NCBI RefSeq assembly: GCF_032062135.1
Contig: NC_092861.1
Coordinates: 119,205,987 to 119,269,986, forward strand
Reading direction: 5' to 3'
DNA from: Pyxicephalus adspersus
Lineage: Eukaryota > Chordata > Amphibia > Anura > Pyxicephalidae
Length of the DNA: 64,000 nucleotides
Every line of letters starts with the position of its first letter. The first letter of the stretch is position 1. The translations under genes were made by a program, and so were the position numbers. The notes under the pieces were generated by a model, which was not told the DNA's origin, ran no database searches, and saw nothing but the letters and a program-made list of their open reading frames with translations. Positions 49,079 to 61,445 of this stretch are shown here, in pieces.

Positions 49079-49301
49079 AGGCCTAATTTATTAAACCTAT
49101 CCAAGGCTGGAGAGGAAACATTTTCCTCAGTGAAGCTAGGTGATCCAGCAAACCTTGAATGGATTTCTTAAAATAATTTCCTATTTGTTAGCAAATGTTT
49201 TCAAACCTAGACCTGATCCATTCCAGGTTTGCTAGATCACCCAGCTTCACTGTTGAAAGTGTATCCTCCACAGCCTTGAAGAGCTTTATTAAATCAGACC
49301 C
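49079..49301. mobile_element. MITE family M1, copy 4
   Basis: A complete copy of 223 bp: GGCCTAATTTATTAAACC at the left, TTTATTAAATCAGACC at the right, with GTGATCCAGCAAACC and GTTTGCTAGATCACCCAG arms. The centre carries TTTGTTAGCAAATG as in copy 3. The open frame at 49195-49389 overlaps its right half. Confidence 0.85.
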
Positions 49302-49497
49302 TATATGTTCACTCCATACAAGTCAACTTCAATCTTGGTGGTACTTAAAAAAAACAGCAATTAAAATAGCATACAAAAAATGTGTTTAAAATAATCTGTG
49401 TTAGCAGTATTTTAGCAATATACTTTTTTAATGTATTTTGCCTGTTTATTTACATTTACTCTTTTACTTTTTCATAAACATATTGGTTCCTTTTCAG

Positions 49498-49882
49498 GAA
49501 TAATGGTGTGCAATGATTTGGCGGAGAAAGTGAAGTCAATTACTACAAAGTTTCTAAATGTGTCATTCTCCCTTGATAGATTCGCAGATTATATACCTGT
49601 GAGCCTTGTCATTTGAAGAAGAAAAATCCCTAATAGTGAAGATTTTCTATGTGTGTCACAGATTAGCCATCAAAGACATCTCTAGCTGTCGTAGAAAGTT
49701 GTATGAAGAACTTTCCCTTTTTCATACTCTGCGGCACAAAACCATCAAGCTGAGCTGTCAAGTAGGCCGCAGTACAAGCATAGTAGACAGTTTTAATGTT
49801 CCTGGATCCTTAAATATATAACCTATATATTCGCATAGAAGTTATGTTTACTATTTCAAGTATATATATTAATTTAAATAAA
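49498..49882 (+). CDS. Exon-like segment with downstream polyA signal, unknown
   Basis: The acceptor TTGGTTCCTTTTCAG ends at 49497. The open frame continues to a TGA at 49614-49616 and contains CNDLAEKVKSITTKFL. AATAAA follows at 49877-49882. The phase of entry (2 bases) agrees with the 1-base exit of the segment at 37898-37981. I do not recognise the peptide. The signals are individually common in AT-rich DNA, so confidence is low. Confidence 0.2.
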
Positions 49883-50501
49883 CAACGTAGAAAAATAAAT
49901 TGTAATTTCCAACTCAACCCAATTGTAAACCAACTTTTATCAAAAGCATACACACTTTTCAGTTTGGATACGATTAGAAAAAATGTTTTCACATGCTTTA
50001 TTCCTTCCTTCCTTTATTCCTTTTTCTTATTAATCCAATTTTAAAAAAATGATACATTTTGGGTAAAGTGTGGATGAAAACATTTATGAATTCACCTCTA
50101 TGTCTTTATTGGCCTAGAAGTTTCCTAAAAAGAGATCACAGCAGATGCTGTTTGATTTACCACTTTTTCTAAACAATTCTCCATTGTTATAAACAATTTA
50201 AGCTACTGAGCTCTGTAAACAGGCTTATTTTCAGTAAAGTAGTTTTTATTGTTTGGTAAATATAATAGGGGCATAGAATTCATCTACCTGGCTAGAATTA
50301 TAAATATAAAATGTTTTTTAACCATATAGCTTTTTTTACCTGACTAAAAACCAACAAAATCTTTTTAAACCATTTTATTTTTAGTTTGGAATATACATTA
50401 TAATAAGGGATACACATTAATATTCTACATGCCCTTGACTAATTTTAGTGTCCATTTAGCTATCAAATAAATAATTATACTAATATGAACATGCATATAC
50501 A

Positions 50502-50734
50502 GGGATTCATTTACCAAGGAAGTATAAACTGTTTATGAAGCAAAGTGAATGTTCACTGTGGTATATAAAAGAAAACCTTTGTGTATTTCTAATACTTCTA
50601 ATACCCAATCATGTGCTAAAAACAATAAAAAAACACAGTTGATTAAAGAAAACACCATTTATTTTAAATACTAAGTGCAGTAAACTTTCACTTTGCTCAG
50701 TGAACAGTCTCTACTACTTTAGTAAATCAGCCTC
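50502..50734. mobile_element. MITE family M4, complete copy
   Basis: The left end is GGGATTCATTTACCAAGGAAG and the right end, reversed, is GAGGCTGATTTACTAAAGTAG. The inverted similarity continues inward for about 60 bp through GCAAAGTGAA blocks (AAGTGAATGTTCACT, TTTCACTTTGC). The centre contains TACCCAATCATGTGC, also present in the copy at 18218. Confidence 0.8.
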
Positions 50735-50780
50735 ATAATGTGTATGTGTATGTATGTGTAGTATGTAGTATGTATACATT
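50735..50780. repeat. (GTAT/GTATGT)n low-complexity tract
   Basis: Imperfect GTATGTGTATGTATGTG and GTAGTATGTAGTATG runs directly next to the M4 element. Confidence 0.8.
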
Positions 50781-53700
50781 GCACTGTTTTGTAAAACCTG
50801 CTGCTATGGTGCATTATATTTCAACTTTGCCCAACACAATGACATCATTTCTACACACAGACCAGTGTGCTTAATGCAAACTGATGAAAAAGCATATACC
50901 TATCGTGCAAAATGTCCAGGTCCAACCTGAATAATGAGCCCCAATATATACCCACACCATTCATACATTTGTTTACTTTCCCAAACTGCTATATAGGAAA
51001 AAAAAATTAAACTGAAGATTTCTGAATTTTGTAACATATTTGTAAATAAATACATTGTGTTTCAGCTTACACTGTGTTATTAAAACAGCAATATATTAAT
51101 GTGAAAAGTGCTTGTTATGTGCAGAAAATCTTCAGTAGTAAATTTAAAGATTAACATTTGTGCTTTAGATTTGCAGCTGACTCCTGGAATACAGTATATA
51201 TATATATGTATAGTACATACACAATAATAACACTAAACACTGTTGCTTCTTTTCTCCTACTTTTCTAGAATCTGTACTATTTTTTCTATATATTTGAGTT
51301 TTTGTTGAAACATAGTATCAGCTTGATGTTTGGTTTCAGTATTAATAATACACCACAAGCTTGTAGGTGTCATTGAGTGTCAAAAGCTGCATGAAGATTA
51401 AAATATGTTGTTTTTCTGTGTCTCAATGAGACGGCTGGTAAAGTGAAATGTAGCAGGCCCAATACCAAACCTCTTTCACTTTACGCTATCTTAACGATTT
51501 TAACTGTGCTAGTGAGAAAATACAATAATATCCCAAGCTTGTGGTTTGATTGTTTTAATTGAAATTACGTAGCTTGCACTAGTATTACAAAAGTAGGGTA
51601 ACATAATTAGTAAGCATTCTTACCATGCAAACGAACTTTCAACGCTGCCAAGTTTTTTAAAAAAAAAACAAAATCTAAAAGTAGGATGCCATCATTTTAT
51701 TAAAAAAAAAAGCAATTTAAAAGCAACACTAAATGTTATTACTAATATTACAACTAATGTTAAAAGTAATAATTATAAATATTATTAGTAGTAGTATTTC
51801 TTTTACATTGCACCCTATATTAATAGGACAATATTTAATTACAGAAGGATTTACTAATTAAGGACATTTAATGCTTATATATTGAACATTTGTTCGTTTA
51901 TCTATTCCAGTTAGTGGAAATCTTTATTGTCTTCTTAACACCTTAAAAAATATTTTTCAAAATGTCTATACCCAAAAGTTTGTTGATCCTTGTCTGCATT
52001 ATTATATATAGTAAATATATAAAAAACACTAAGAAAAAAACATAGATAATGAAGCATACAGCAAAATATTAAAACATTAATACATAAGAAAAAATTATCA
52101 AAATGATAGGATATGAGTAAAATGAAGATTTGTAGGGACTTGACAGTTTTATGTTTCTGTTTTGTATTTTGTATACTTATTATGCTATATTATTGTAATT
52201 TGCTATTTCACGTGAAGCATTCATATGTTCCACTGTAAGCAGTATGTTTATGTGTTTTTTCTATACATCTGTTCATCTTTATGCAATTAAATATGATAGG
52301 GCTCACAAACTGGTGAAAGAACTGATGAGAAATTGCAGTCTTGATATCTAAATAGAAAACACAATTAGTTTGTTGCTAAAGCTTTTACTGAGTATGTACA
52401 GTGAGACTTTTTTTTATATTTTGAATGCCGCTGGAAAGCTAGGTTTCAGTGCTGTTATAGTAAGCTACATATTTAACAGTTTGTTGGTCTGATCAGTGTT
52501 TTTCATTTTGAGTCACCGACCTTATGTGTGGGCAGCGTTAAAGTAATGATAACATTCCCAGCTCTGAGGAGCACAAAGGATAGAATCATCTTCAATGATA
52601 GAAATCTTGTGTGCTTGACACACAGAAAAATAGTTTTCTACTGAAAACTGACAGGGTTCTAGTTGTTTGCAAATAGAAGTAACATGCTACAAATTAAGTA
52701 ATATTTTTCAGACATGTTTTTTATTTTTTTGGCTGCGCATATTTACAAGCATAACTAATTACGATTAGTACATATTGCAACTTATTTGTACCGTTCTGAC
52801 AATTCCCCTTACTGAATGATTTAATGGAAACAAGATACAGTGATATATATTTAGACAGTTCATATGGAACTAGGTGATAATTCTATAACTGTGGTTTCAT
52901 TACTGTGGGCGTTAAGCTTGAAAACAATTACAGCTGCTTATTTTTCAAGTGCATTAAATAAAATTATGTTTAGCCAAAGCTATTAAAGAATGATATAAAC
53001 ATTGAAATGAAAATGACTTCACTAAACTTCTTTATTTTAGGGAGATTTCCCAGTTTGATACCTAATAAATACACATCAAATATTTTTATCTATAGGGATA
53101 TGTTTCTAGTATAGTCAAGAAATAAAATGTAATCTTTTTTTCTTTTACTGTACATCCATATTTTTGATTTAGCTTGAATTGCTTACATCTAGTATGTTTA
53201 TCGAATGATGACATTCTGTTTTGTGAACACAGAATGTTTGCTTGCGGAGAGATTGTGGTGTTTTAATATTGAGGTTTCTCACAGATGCTGGATAGTTTTT
53301 CTTTTTTTTCACCCTGAAATTAGGATTAGGTCTTTGCTAATGTGCTAGTTTATCTTATCACAGCCTTTATAAATACATACAAATAGCTCAGACTGAAACT
53401 CGATGGTTTTGATGATAATAAAGTAGCTTCTAGGGGGAAATTTTTTTCTTCATTAAAAATGTTCTTTCACAACCCACACAGTTTCAGTAGGAAAATTGTT
53501 TAACCTTTTCTTAATTGACTACAGCAAGAACAACATATACCTGTACCTATTTGAAGTGAGAGATTTGGTTTAGCTTGGACTCAACATAAAAACATAACCA
53601 TGAATTGCAAGTTTTGTTTTTCTTTTCATTCAATATATTTTTCTCTAAACGTGTGGTTCTGTTTACATAAGGTGTAACACCAATTTTCCGACAAATGTGA

Positions 53701-56700
53701 CGCTGTAAGGCAATGCAACAAAATCAGTGAGTTTGTAAAATGTATGCTTGGGAAAATTGATAGTAGAACGGAGTAGGAGTCAATTCAGGCATCTGTGGTT
53801 CACGTGCCTGTAAATACAGTAATAATAAAGAGTCAAAAAGGTGTCAGAGTCCTGGTTGGATTTGTCTTCCTTAACCTATTCTTGTGTGTAAGAGTAGGTG
53901 ATGAGAGTTGCAGCAGAATCCTGACTGGTAATCACAGGAAGATTGGTTGATATTTCTTGGTCAACTATGTTTAATACCTTTAAGATAAGTCCAGCACTAT
54001 GGGTGTTTTTCATTTCAATATACAATGAATAATTTCATGTCATGTTCAAGAATGTCAAATAAATATTTCCATCCACTGATTCCATTGAAATGTTATCCTT
54101 CAATATTTGTCTCTATGGCAGCCAGTATATAAAATGAAGGGGCCCTGATTTCAGTGGGACAGAAAGGCACAGACTGCACAAAAAAAAAAAAAAAGAGGAG
54201 TTTTCTAAAAAAAATGTTTGTGTCTCAGTAGAAAATGAAGGGAAAATTGGCACGCAGACAAAAAAAAGCTGACAGAGTCATTAACCCTGATTGTGACAAG
54301 TCCAATTGCTTTGTAAAACTTGTGATTAGTGTAATATACTGTAGTAAGTTGTTTTTATATCGCAAATGATTCAGTGATTGAAGTGAACTTCATTTTTACA
54401 GGTTATGCAAACATTAACATTTTTATCTTTGGTGTCGACAATCTAAATTTGTTTCTTAAATTAACCCTATTGTGTACTCATTTACAACACACAATGTAGT
54501 TTCATAAAGTACATATGGAAGTTTTTCTCAAACCTGGAATTCCTGAAAATGTGGTTTGGAAGTGCAGATAACTGTTTGTGTAATAAACGTTAAAAGAATT
54601 AGGCCTACATGTTTAAAAAGAACTAGAACATAATTTTAATAAGATGATGGGCAGCATTTGTCAATGGAAGATACCTTTCCAAACTGAGTGCGTGTAAAAA
54701 TGTGAATATTTAGGAATGTCTAGGATTATCATAAATGTGCTGATTTACCAATAGGTTAAAAAACACTGTCCCCTTATTTATACACTGTTAGAGCCTAACT
54801 AAAGGCCCTGGGTATCAAAATTGAGAAGTTATCATGCATGTTGCCTGACAGTTGCTGCTCTCCCAGGGATATGAACACATGTTGATAACATTCTCTCTCT
54901 CTCCTAAGTGCCCATAATTCATCTGAAATTTAAACAATTACATTTTTCAGTGTTGCTGTAAAGTTTACTTAGAAGCTGGAAGTCAATGTGTTATCCCCCA
55001 ACCATAGGCACGACAAAACGTTATTTCAAATTGTAAATACTCATTAATAGCTTAATGATAGCTTATTTCCTTTGCACATTGATATACTGTTCTGTAGGTG
55101 AGATGCATCATTTAGATTAAGTATTCAGAAACTTTTCAGCCTTACTTCTGATTTTTAGCACTTTAATTCGTCAACCTTAATATTTCTTTGTGCAGCTACT
55201 CACTAAAGACAGTTATTATGTGTTGTAGCCCCTTGTTTATTTAAAATTCTTCTGTGAAGATGTTTTTGATTTTCTTAATCACACTATGAAAAATTGTACA
55301 CATTTCCCTGCTTACTCAAATTAGGTGCTTTCCTTTTTGACTTAAAAGTATTTTGCAGAGGAACTGTTGGTGTGGATGAAAGATGTGTGGATGGTGTGTG
55401 GGCCGTTTCCTATGTCTGACTATACCAGTCTACTTAGAGAATGCAAGGTCAACTACAATATGCCAATGAAAGCTGTTCTCTTTTCTGTCAGTGGCTTTTC
55501 TTCTCATTGTTGCCTTGCTTCTAAGCAGCTGTTTTTAAACATATTAAAGATCACCTGTGGCACAAAAGATTTCTTTAAAACGGTTAAAAAGTATAAAAAG
55601 AAAAAAAGAGAGAGACCTTTTTTATCAGTGTGTAGAACACATTGTGACTTTCCCATCTCCTTGTAATTGTACGTAGTTTTTGGTCCCCACAGCTTACTTC
55701 CTGTGAGGTTAGTTTGTTTACCGTACAGAAGGAGCTATTTTGATCATATTTTGCCAATAACTAATTTGAATCTATAAACCAGCATGTATTCTGTTTTTCT
55801 CAGTCTGAATCATTAGAGACCAGCAAAATATATTTACTTCTTTATTGTCTCACAGCCGGCACAGTCTGACAAATGTGAATGTCATACTCATTTTAGGAGG
55901 TTACAAATGATTCATTTACTGTCAGTTTAATAGAATTTATGATGTGTTAATACCCAATTATATCTGCTATGCAGAGGAATGATAATCTCTAAGATACCAG
56001 TAAACGAGGGCATTTGCAGGACTGGTGTTACTTAGGTTTACAAAAGTGATTTTATGTAGGCAGACTTATGACTAAAAGAACAAAGTGCACAAATGTCATT
56101 TGACATTTACGTGTGTTAACTGAAAAATCAAACTAAAATGCACTGGAAGTACTTGCTTTTTGATTGCACTAGGCTTAAAAAAATGTATACCAGAGAAAAA
56201 TAAAGGCTTCAACTAATCCCCTGAAGATACCAGTTGCCTGCCTATCTCTAGCCAAAAATCTTTTTTGGGTCACTAGAGAAGAGGTAGATTGTTGTGCTTA
56301 ACAGCCAGAAAAAAAGCATTTTCAACAGGGAGTTTAGCAATAGCAGCCCAGATACTCTCTCAGCATGCATTCTCTTTAATATATAATGTATTTAGAATTG
56401 AAATGTAATGTGATGTTCTGGTCTACTACAAAATACACATTGCACATATAAACATATTTACATTTATGTATTTTCATTTCACATGCAGCCAGGTTTTGTT
56501 TTTCTTTTTTTAATTCATGTTTGTACCCTTATTATGTAAACTGCAAAAAAAAAACTAGTTGTCCCATTGAATATGTCTAACAAATACATATGCCCCTAGA
56601 CATTGCCTATATGTTGTGGGTGATTTCCAGAAGCCATTAGACCCACTTATGTCCTCCACCTTAGAAAAACTTTAGGCTCCAGGATTAGTAACAAACCCCA

Positions 56701-56956
56701 AATAAATCTTACTATCAATTTTACATATCATCACTTCCATCAGGGACTACAAACAAATAGAATAGTGGGGTAGAGCCATACATATCAGAATCCATTATTT
56801 TGCAGACCAAAGTATTTATAGCTCAAGTGCAGCTCAAATTTACAAAGCCAAAAGGAACCAAGTCTTCCACTTACAGACTGCAAACATTTGGAGGTCATAC
56901 CACGCTCAAAGTGCCTGTCTTCTGTCTGTGTGCTGTTGTTGGGAGATTTTCAAAGA
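50781..56956. other. Repeat-poor unique stretch, no gene recognised
   Basis: In six kilobases I see no TIR element, LTR, SINE tail or long microsatellite, in contrast to the rest of the window. Segments near 51390-51580 and 52900-52990 have a balanced, motif-rich texture (for example AACAATTACAGCTGC and TTTTAATTGAAATTACG) like conserved noncoding DNA. That is an impression and not a result. The open frame at 55367-55666 lacks motifs and ends in a lysine-rich low-complexity run. Confidence 0.4.
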
Positions 56957-57001
56957 AGGTATCTTCTCCAGCTTTACAGAGCGTTAATAAATCAGGTCCA
57001 T
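56957..57001. mobile_element. MITE family M1, right-end fragment
   Basis: GGTATCTTCTCCAGC, then CAGAGCGTTAATAAATCAGG and TCC, matches the right terminus of M1. The left part is missing. Confidence 0.6.
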
Positions 57002-57794
57002 TGTGTCTACTTCTATCATTCATATTATAAAATATCCATTGCACAACTGTCCCAGAAAACAAAATGTAAGTAAATATCTATTAGGCTCAGTTATTATAAA
57101 ATTGTAAAATTATTAGATAAAACACTAACATCTTCCTGTTTCTTTTCTATATTTAGGTGCTTGGCAGTTGTCATAGCTGGGCCTTTGAATTTTATTTAAT
57201 TCAGCATAAGGCAAATACATCTTGAGGTTATCTGACCTCAAAGCCTTTCACAGCATATCTTATGTCTTTATACAGAGTCTTTACTACAGGGCCTTTAAAA
57301 AATATCTTTATTCATTGTAGTGAAAATGTGTTTTATATTGTGTCACTTCCAAAATCAGACATCTTTATAACTGTATTATATGTGACAATTCTGAAATTCT
57401 GTATCACTTAGCTCAGCAGCAAGCATCACAGATATGTGTGATACCAGGATTATGATAGGATCTCAATGAAAAACAAAACTTAGAAGCCATTATAAGAACT
57501 TCAATTTACTATTGACCTCATAATCCCTTTAAATACAGCTATGAAAATTTCTCAAAAACAAAACCCACAATGTTTCTTATGAGTTACCCTTGTAAGGTAG
57601 AGTATCAAGATGAATATTTACAAACTAATTTACTGTTTTCATACATTGAAAACCCTGTGTTGTTCACATGATCATACTTTTTTTTGTAGGTCAGCATTTA
57701 CATAATCTACATGCCTTTATTGTTTAAATTTGCATAATATTAATTATATAACAAAGTGAGTTGTAGTAGTTAATTGAAGATCATGTCGCAATAG

Positions 57795-57832
57795 AGTTGA
57801 TTTACTAAAGGAATATCGGCTGTTCACCTAAA
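57795..57832. mobile_element. MITE family M4, end fragment
   Basis: GTTGATTTACTAAAGGAATA followed by TCGGCTGTTCACCTAAAC is the M4 terminus. The remainder is unrecognisable. Confidence 0.5.
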
Positions 57833-59583
57833 CAATATTGTTAGGCATTATTAAGATATCTGAGCAAGATACTCAGTGTCAGTTCACATATACTGTGCAA
57901 TACAGCTTTCATGACTCATTACAACTTTCTCTTTTAAAGCAAAAACAATGAAATTAAGTATTCCATAAAGTCCAATTTAACTTCAGTTTTGTCAGAGAAG
58001 TATTTTTTGCCTTATTGAATTTTGTCCATTGTCGCTATTCTGATCATACATAACATAATTTAAAGTTGAACTCTGGGAAAACACAAATCATCTAACAATT
58101 CAAAAGGAATCTGTTGATTGATATCAGTCTTTGATCAGCATTTTTACTATGTGCAGCTTTCATGGTTGCTGCAGCCACAAATATCTCTTTAGTGCAAAAC
58201 TTGTGGTAATGAAGACCAGCTACTACTGCTTTCACTCACAGAGCAGGACGACCAATGTTGTCATTGCACCCTTTAGTTTTATTTTTATATCAACACCCTT
58301 GTGTGATGGGAGGAACCATTCTGTGGAATACCCCTGGTTGGTCACTGCCTCATCACTTTAGAGGCCAGCTTATGATAATGTTACAGCAGAATTTTAGGAT
58401 CACTGCTTCTCATTGCCTACAACCCTAAATGGCTCTTAAATCACATAATTCTGAAGGCAATGACAACGTATACGGAATGCCACTAAAGGTCTCGTACAGG
58501 ACCCTCTTCCTGGAGACAAGATTTAAATGTCTAACATTTTATTTTGTTATTGGTGTACATGGGGAGAAGGAATTTTACTGGAATAGAGAACCAGGGTTCT
58601 CCAGGGGTTGTTGTCGGTTCCTTGCATTCCTCACTGGGCAATCTGGGCCTTCCAGATCAGTTTTAGTGACCTTTATAAAAAGTTCAGAGTTTCCATATTT
58701 TGTTTTTCACAGTGACAGCTCTTACTGGGAAAATATCTAAGGTTCAGCATTATTATCAAGAGGATACAAAGCAGTAAAAACCTAATTATCTAACCCATCT
58801 ATTCATCTAAAAAATGGTAAACAAAAAAATGTTCTTTTGACAGGGGTCATTGCACTCATTAATGGCTGCAAGTACAAGCCCTTAACTTGAAGCTTTATCC
58901 TTTAACCCATACCTTTGTGATAGGTTTCATGATGATTTGTAATAAAATACAATTTTTTTTCTTTGTTCCGAGCATTGTGTTTAGTAATTTCATTAGATGT
59001 GAAGATGTTGTTCTTATGTCATACAATGAATTTAGTCAGACTTGCACCTGTGAGCTTGAATGAAATAGTAGGATGTCAGATGATGCAATAGTTTATGGCA
59101 CACTTGTGATCTGCAAACTGTCATATGCTACAGAAAGGGAAAGCCCCATTACAGTACTGCAATGGCCAGGATCCATCTTTAGGTATAGTTTTAAAAAAAA
59201 GTACCTTTACCTATCATGTCATGGCAGAATAATATACTTCAAATTCTTGAAGTTCTAATCTTAACCAATTTGGTGATTTAACAATATTGAAAAGTAGATG
59301 ACAATCAAAATGTATATATCCGTGATACAATCTAATTTGATGTTCTTTCGCCTTTCATGTGTTTTAAAAAGGGTAATAAAAGTAAAGAATAACAATAAAT
59401 CTAATAATTAATTTTTTTTTTCCACCAGTCAGTCCAAGTCAATCTCAGACTGTAGCTTTAAAAAAATATGTATCAAAAGCCATCTTACTATATTTGGTAT
59501 GTATTAATGATAGAAGATTATTTATTTCACCTGTCAACATGTGGTTTCTTCTTTGCTAAATTGTTCTACACAGAGCCCATTTT
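57833..59583. other. Mostly unannotated stretch with hAT relic
   Basis: At about 58585-58725 the phrases GAACCAGGGTTCTCCAGGGG, GGTTCCTTG and CCAGATCAGTTTTAGTGACC resemble the body of the hAT element at 6093-6350, without intact ends. The open frames at 58131-58361, 58429-58740 and 59073-59258 have no motif. Confidence 0.4.
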
Positions 59584-59849
59584 CATGGTGTAAGGAACTT
59601 ACCCGCCCTGTGAGCCTGCGGTGTCCCTGGGGTTCCCAGCCACAGAGGGAGACCCCTCAGTAGCAAGCAGCATAACCAAGGCTGCTTCTCTGCTCACAGC
59701 TTGTCTGTCTCTGCAGGCGGAGGGATCCGCCCTGGACTAATTACTGATCATGGACTTAACCCTTGCTGTGCTGTACCATTCTGAATAAAGCTTATTCAAG
59801 GATATCTGGAGTCGGTAGTGGTTTGTGTGCCCAGGCGCATTACACATGG
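59584..59849 (+). mobile_element. Solo LTR with 5-bp target duplications
   Basis: A 256-bp LTR (59589-59844) starts TGTAAGGAAC and ends GCGCATTACA, the TG..CA form with a short TGTAA/TTACA inverted terminus. CATGG flanks both sides (59584-59588 and 59845-59849). A polyadenylation signal AATAAA lies at 59784-59789, consistent with transcription on the plus strand. The LTR is GC-rich compared with its surroundings. No internal coding or tRNA-primer site remains, so it arose by LTR-LTR recombination. The family (gypsy-like or endogenous-retrovirus-like) cannot be told from the LTR alone. Confidence 0.88.
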
Positions 59850-60064
59850 ATTAATTCATTGTGTTTTATAGTTTTGGCAAGCCATCTTCTATCTTTGGTT
59901 ATTACCTGTTATTGAATAGTGCCACAAGCAGAAGGACTCTGATTGTTAAATTTCAGCCTGTGGTATATTGCATTCAAGTATAGTAATAACAAGCAGAAAC
60001 AACCAGGTACCCAAAGAAAGACAGTTGTGGGAGGGACAGCTAGTGACATGACTATGGGCTTTGT

Positions 60065-60120
60065 AAAACACTGTGTAATATGTCAGCGCAATATAAATAT
60101 TGTGTAATAATAATATTAAT
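60065..60120 (+). mobile_element. R1 retroposon, tail fragment
   Basis: ACTGTGTAATATGTCAGCGC, then AATATAAATATTGTGTAATAATAATATT, matches the reverse complement of the core at 63490-63530. The AAT tail is at the 3' side. Confidence 0.65.
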
Positions 60121-61129
60121 AAGACAAGCTGAGTGTGAATGTCTAGTGAGAACTACTGACTCCAAGCAATTATTTTGCTTTGAAGGAAGGCATAGAGGGC
60201 ACACAAGCAGATGGCTGTACACAGGAGAAAGCGTACAATTTACTGATATAATGATTTACTTTTTCTATAGCAATGTAATATATTATAATGTTTGCCTTTG
60301 TGTCTGGGGATTTTCACGTTTTTTTAATCTGAATGTTGGTTTTTAGGGTAATTTAGAGTCATTCAATTTATTCAACATAGTTTACATACCCAAAAAAGTT
60401 TACATTGGTTAAATAAGATTCTAAGCATGATAGGGGTCTTAGTCTAGTAAATATTTTTTAGCAAGTCCAGTAGCTAGAGTGGTAAATTTCAGAACAGGAC
60501 AGTCACTAATCAATCACAAAAGGACAGGTTGCCAAAAAAGTCATGGAAGCAGAAAAAAAGATATAAAGTCAAGCCTTCCGTGTGCTGAAGGAGGACACCA
60601 CTGCAGAGAGGAGCTGATTTTAATGACACCACCCATTCTGAGCCTGAGCCAAGAGGACTGTATAATAGGACAAAGTGGGACACTACCACATAAACAGCAT
60701 TAATCTGCTAGAGACAAATGCTGTGTGTTGATGTGTGAAAGTGTCCCAGTGCTTTAAGGAAGGTTTTGTATCTTGAATTGGCTCAATGCTTTACTGTCTA
60801 GACTTCTGTCCACAGAGGTGTAATGACAGAGTTTACCTATGAAGACTGGTTCCACTATAGTCCGGTTGGTTCATTCTCCTGCTGCATAGTTTTTGATACA
60901 GATGTGCAATGCTTGTACCCTATGCTTATAGTCTAAGAATAATAATAAGATCATTGTTTATTGTGTTAAATTCCTTCTGATTTTTGTTTGCAGATTCCTT
61001 TCCATATTATTACCACTGGGATCTTTATTTGTATACAAATATGTTTATTTTGACTTTTCTTAGTCTCCCTTTCCCTAGAACCTACACAGAAAAATCATAG
61101 GGGATTTTTTTTACAAAGGGGTAGATTAC
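60121..61129. other. Unannotated stretch
   Basis: The open frames at 60080-60346 and 60479-60703 have no motif. No repeat could be supported. Confidence 0.4.
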
Positions 61130-61445
61130 CCGAAAGATGTACCCTAAACAGGGTGGGCCACAGCTGTCTGACAACTGGGCCGCAAGAGCACAGAGACCAG
61201 CGGTGGTGCACAGCTCTGGTGGAGGACAGGGAACACACCGGCCACAGCCACGGACCATGTCTCTTGTATGCATCCCAGGCTCAGGGCAGTGGGCCGGTTG
61301 TGTCTCTGGACAGTGGCTGGGTTCTGGCATCATGACGTCACTCTGGGGGACGTTTCCTCCCCTTTGAGAGACATACAGCTCCCTGCGCATGCGCGGTTCG
61401 TAGTCCATAGATTTAGTGGTCCACGAGCTCCATAAAGACAGGGAC
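61130..61445 (+). mobile_element. GC-rich dispersed repeat M3, copy 2
   Basis: It aligns with 42340-42780 in the same orientation through GGACCATGTCTC, CCCAGGCTCAGG, TGTCTCTGGACA, GGGTTCTGGCATCATGACGT, CACTCTGGGGGACG and CCCCTTTGA. It extends further 3' (TGCGCATGCGCGG, GTAGTCCATAGATTTAGTGG). The open frames at 61082-61456 and 61137-61367 run through it. Confidence 0.65.

Noticed and set aside
52492..52540. CAGTGTTTTTCATTTTGAGTC as a possible hAT terminus
   Set aside because: No matching second end or target duplication was found within 1 kb.
55367..55666. 99-codon frame in the repeat-poor island
   Set aside because: It ends in a Lys/Arg low-complexity run from an A/G-rich tract; no splice or promoter context and no motif.
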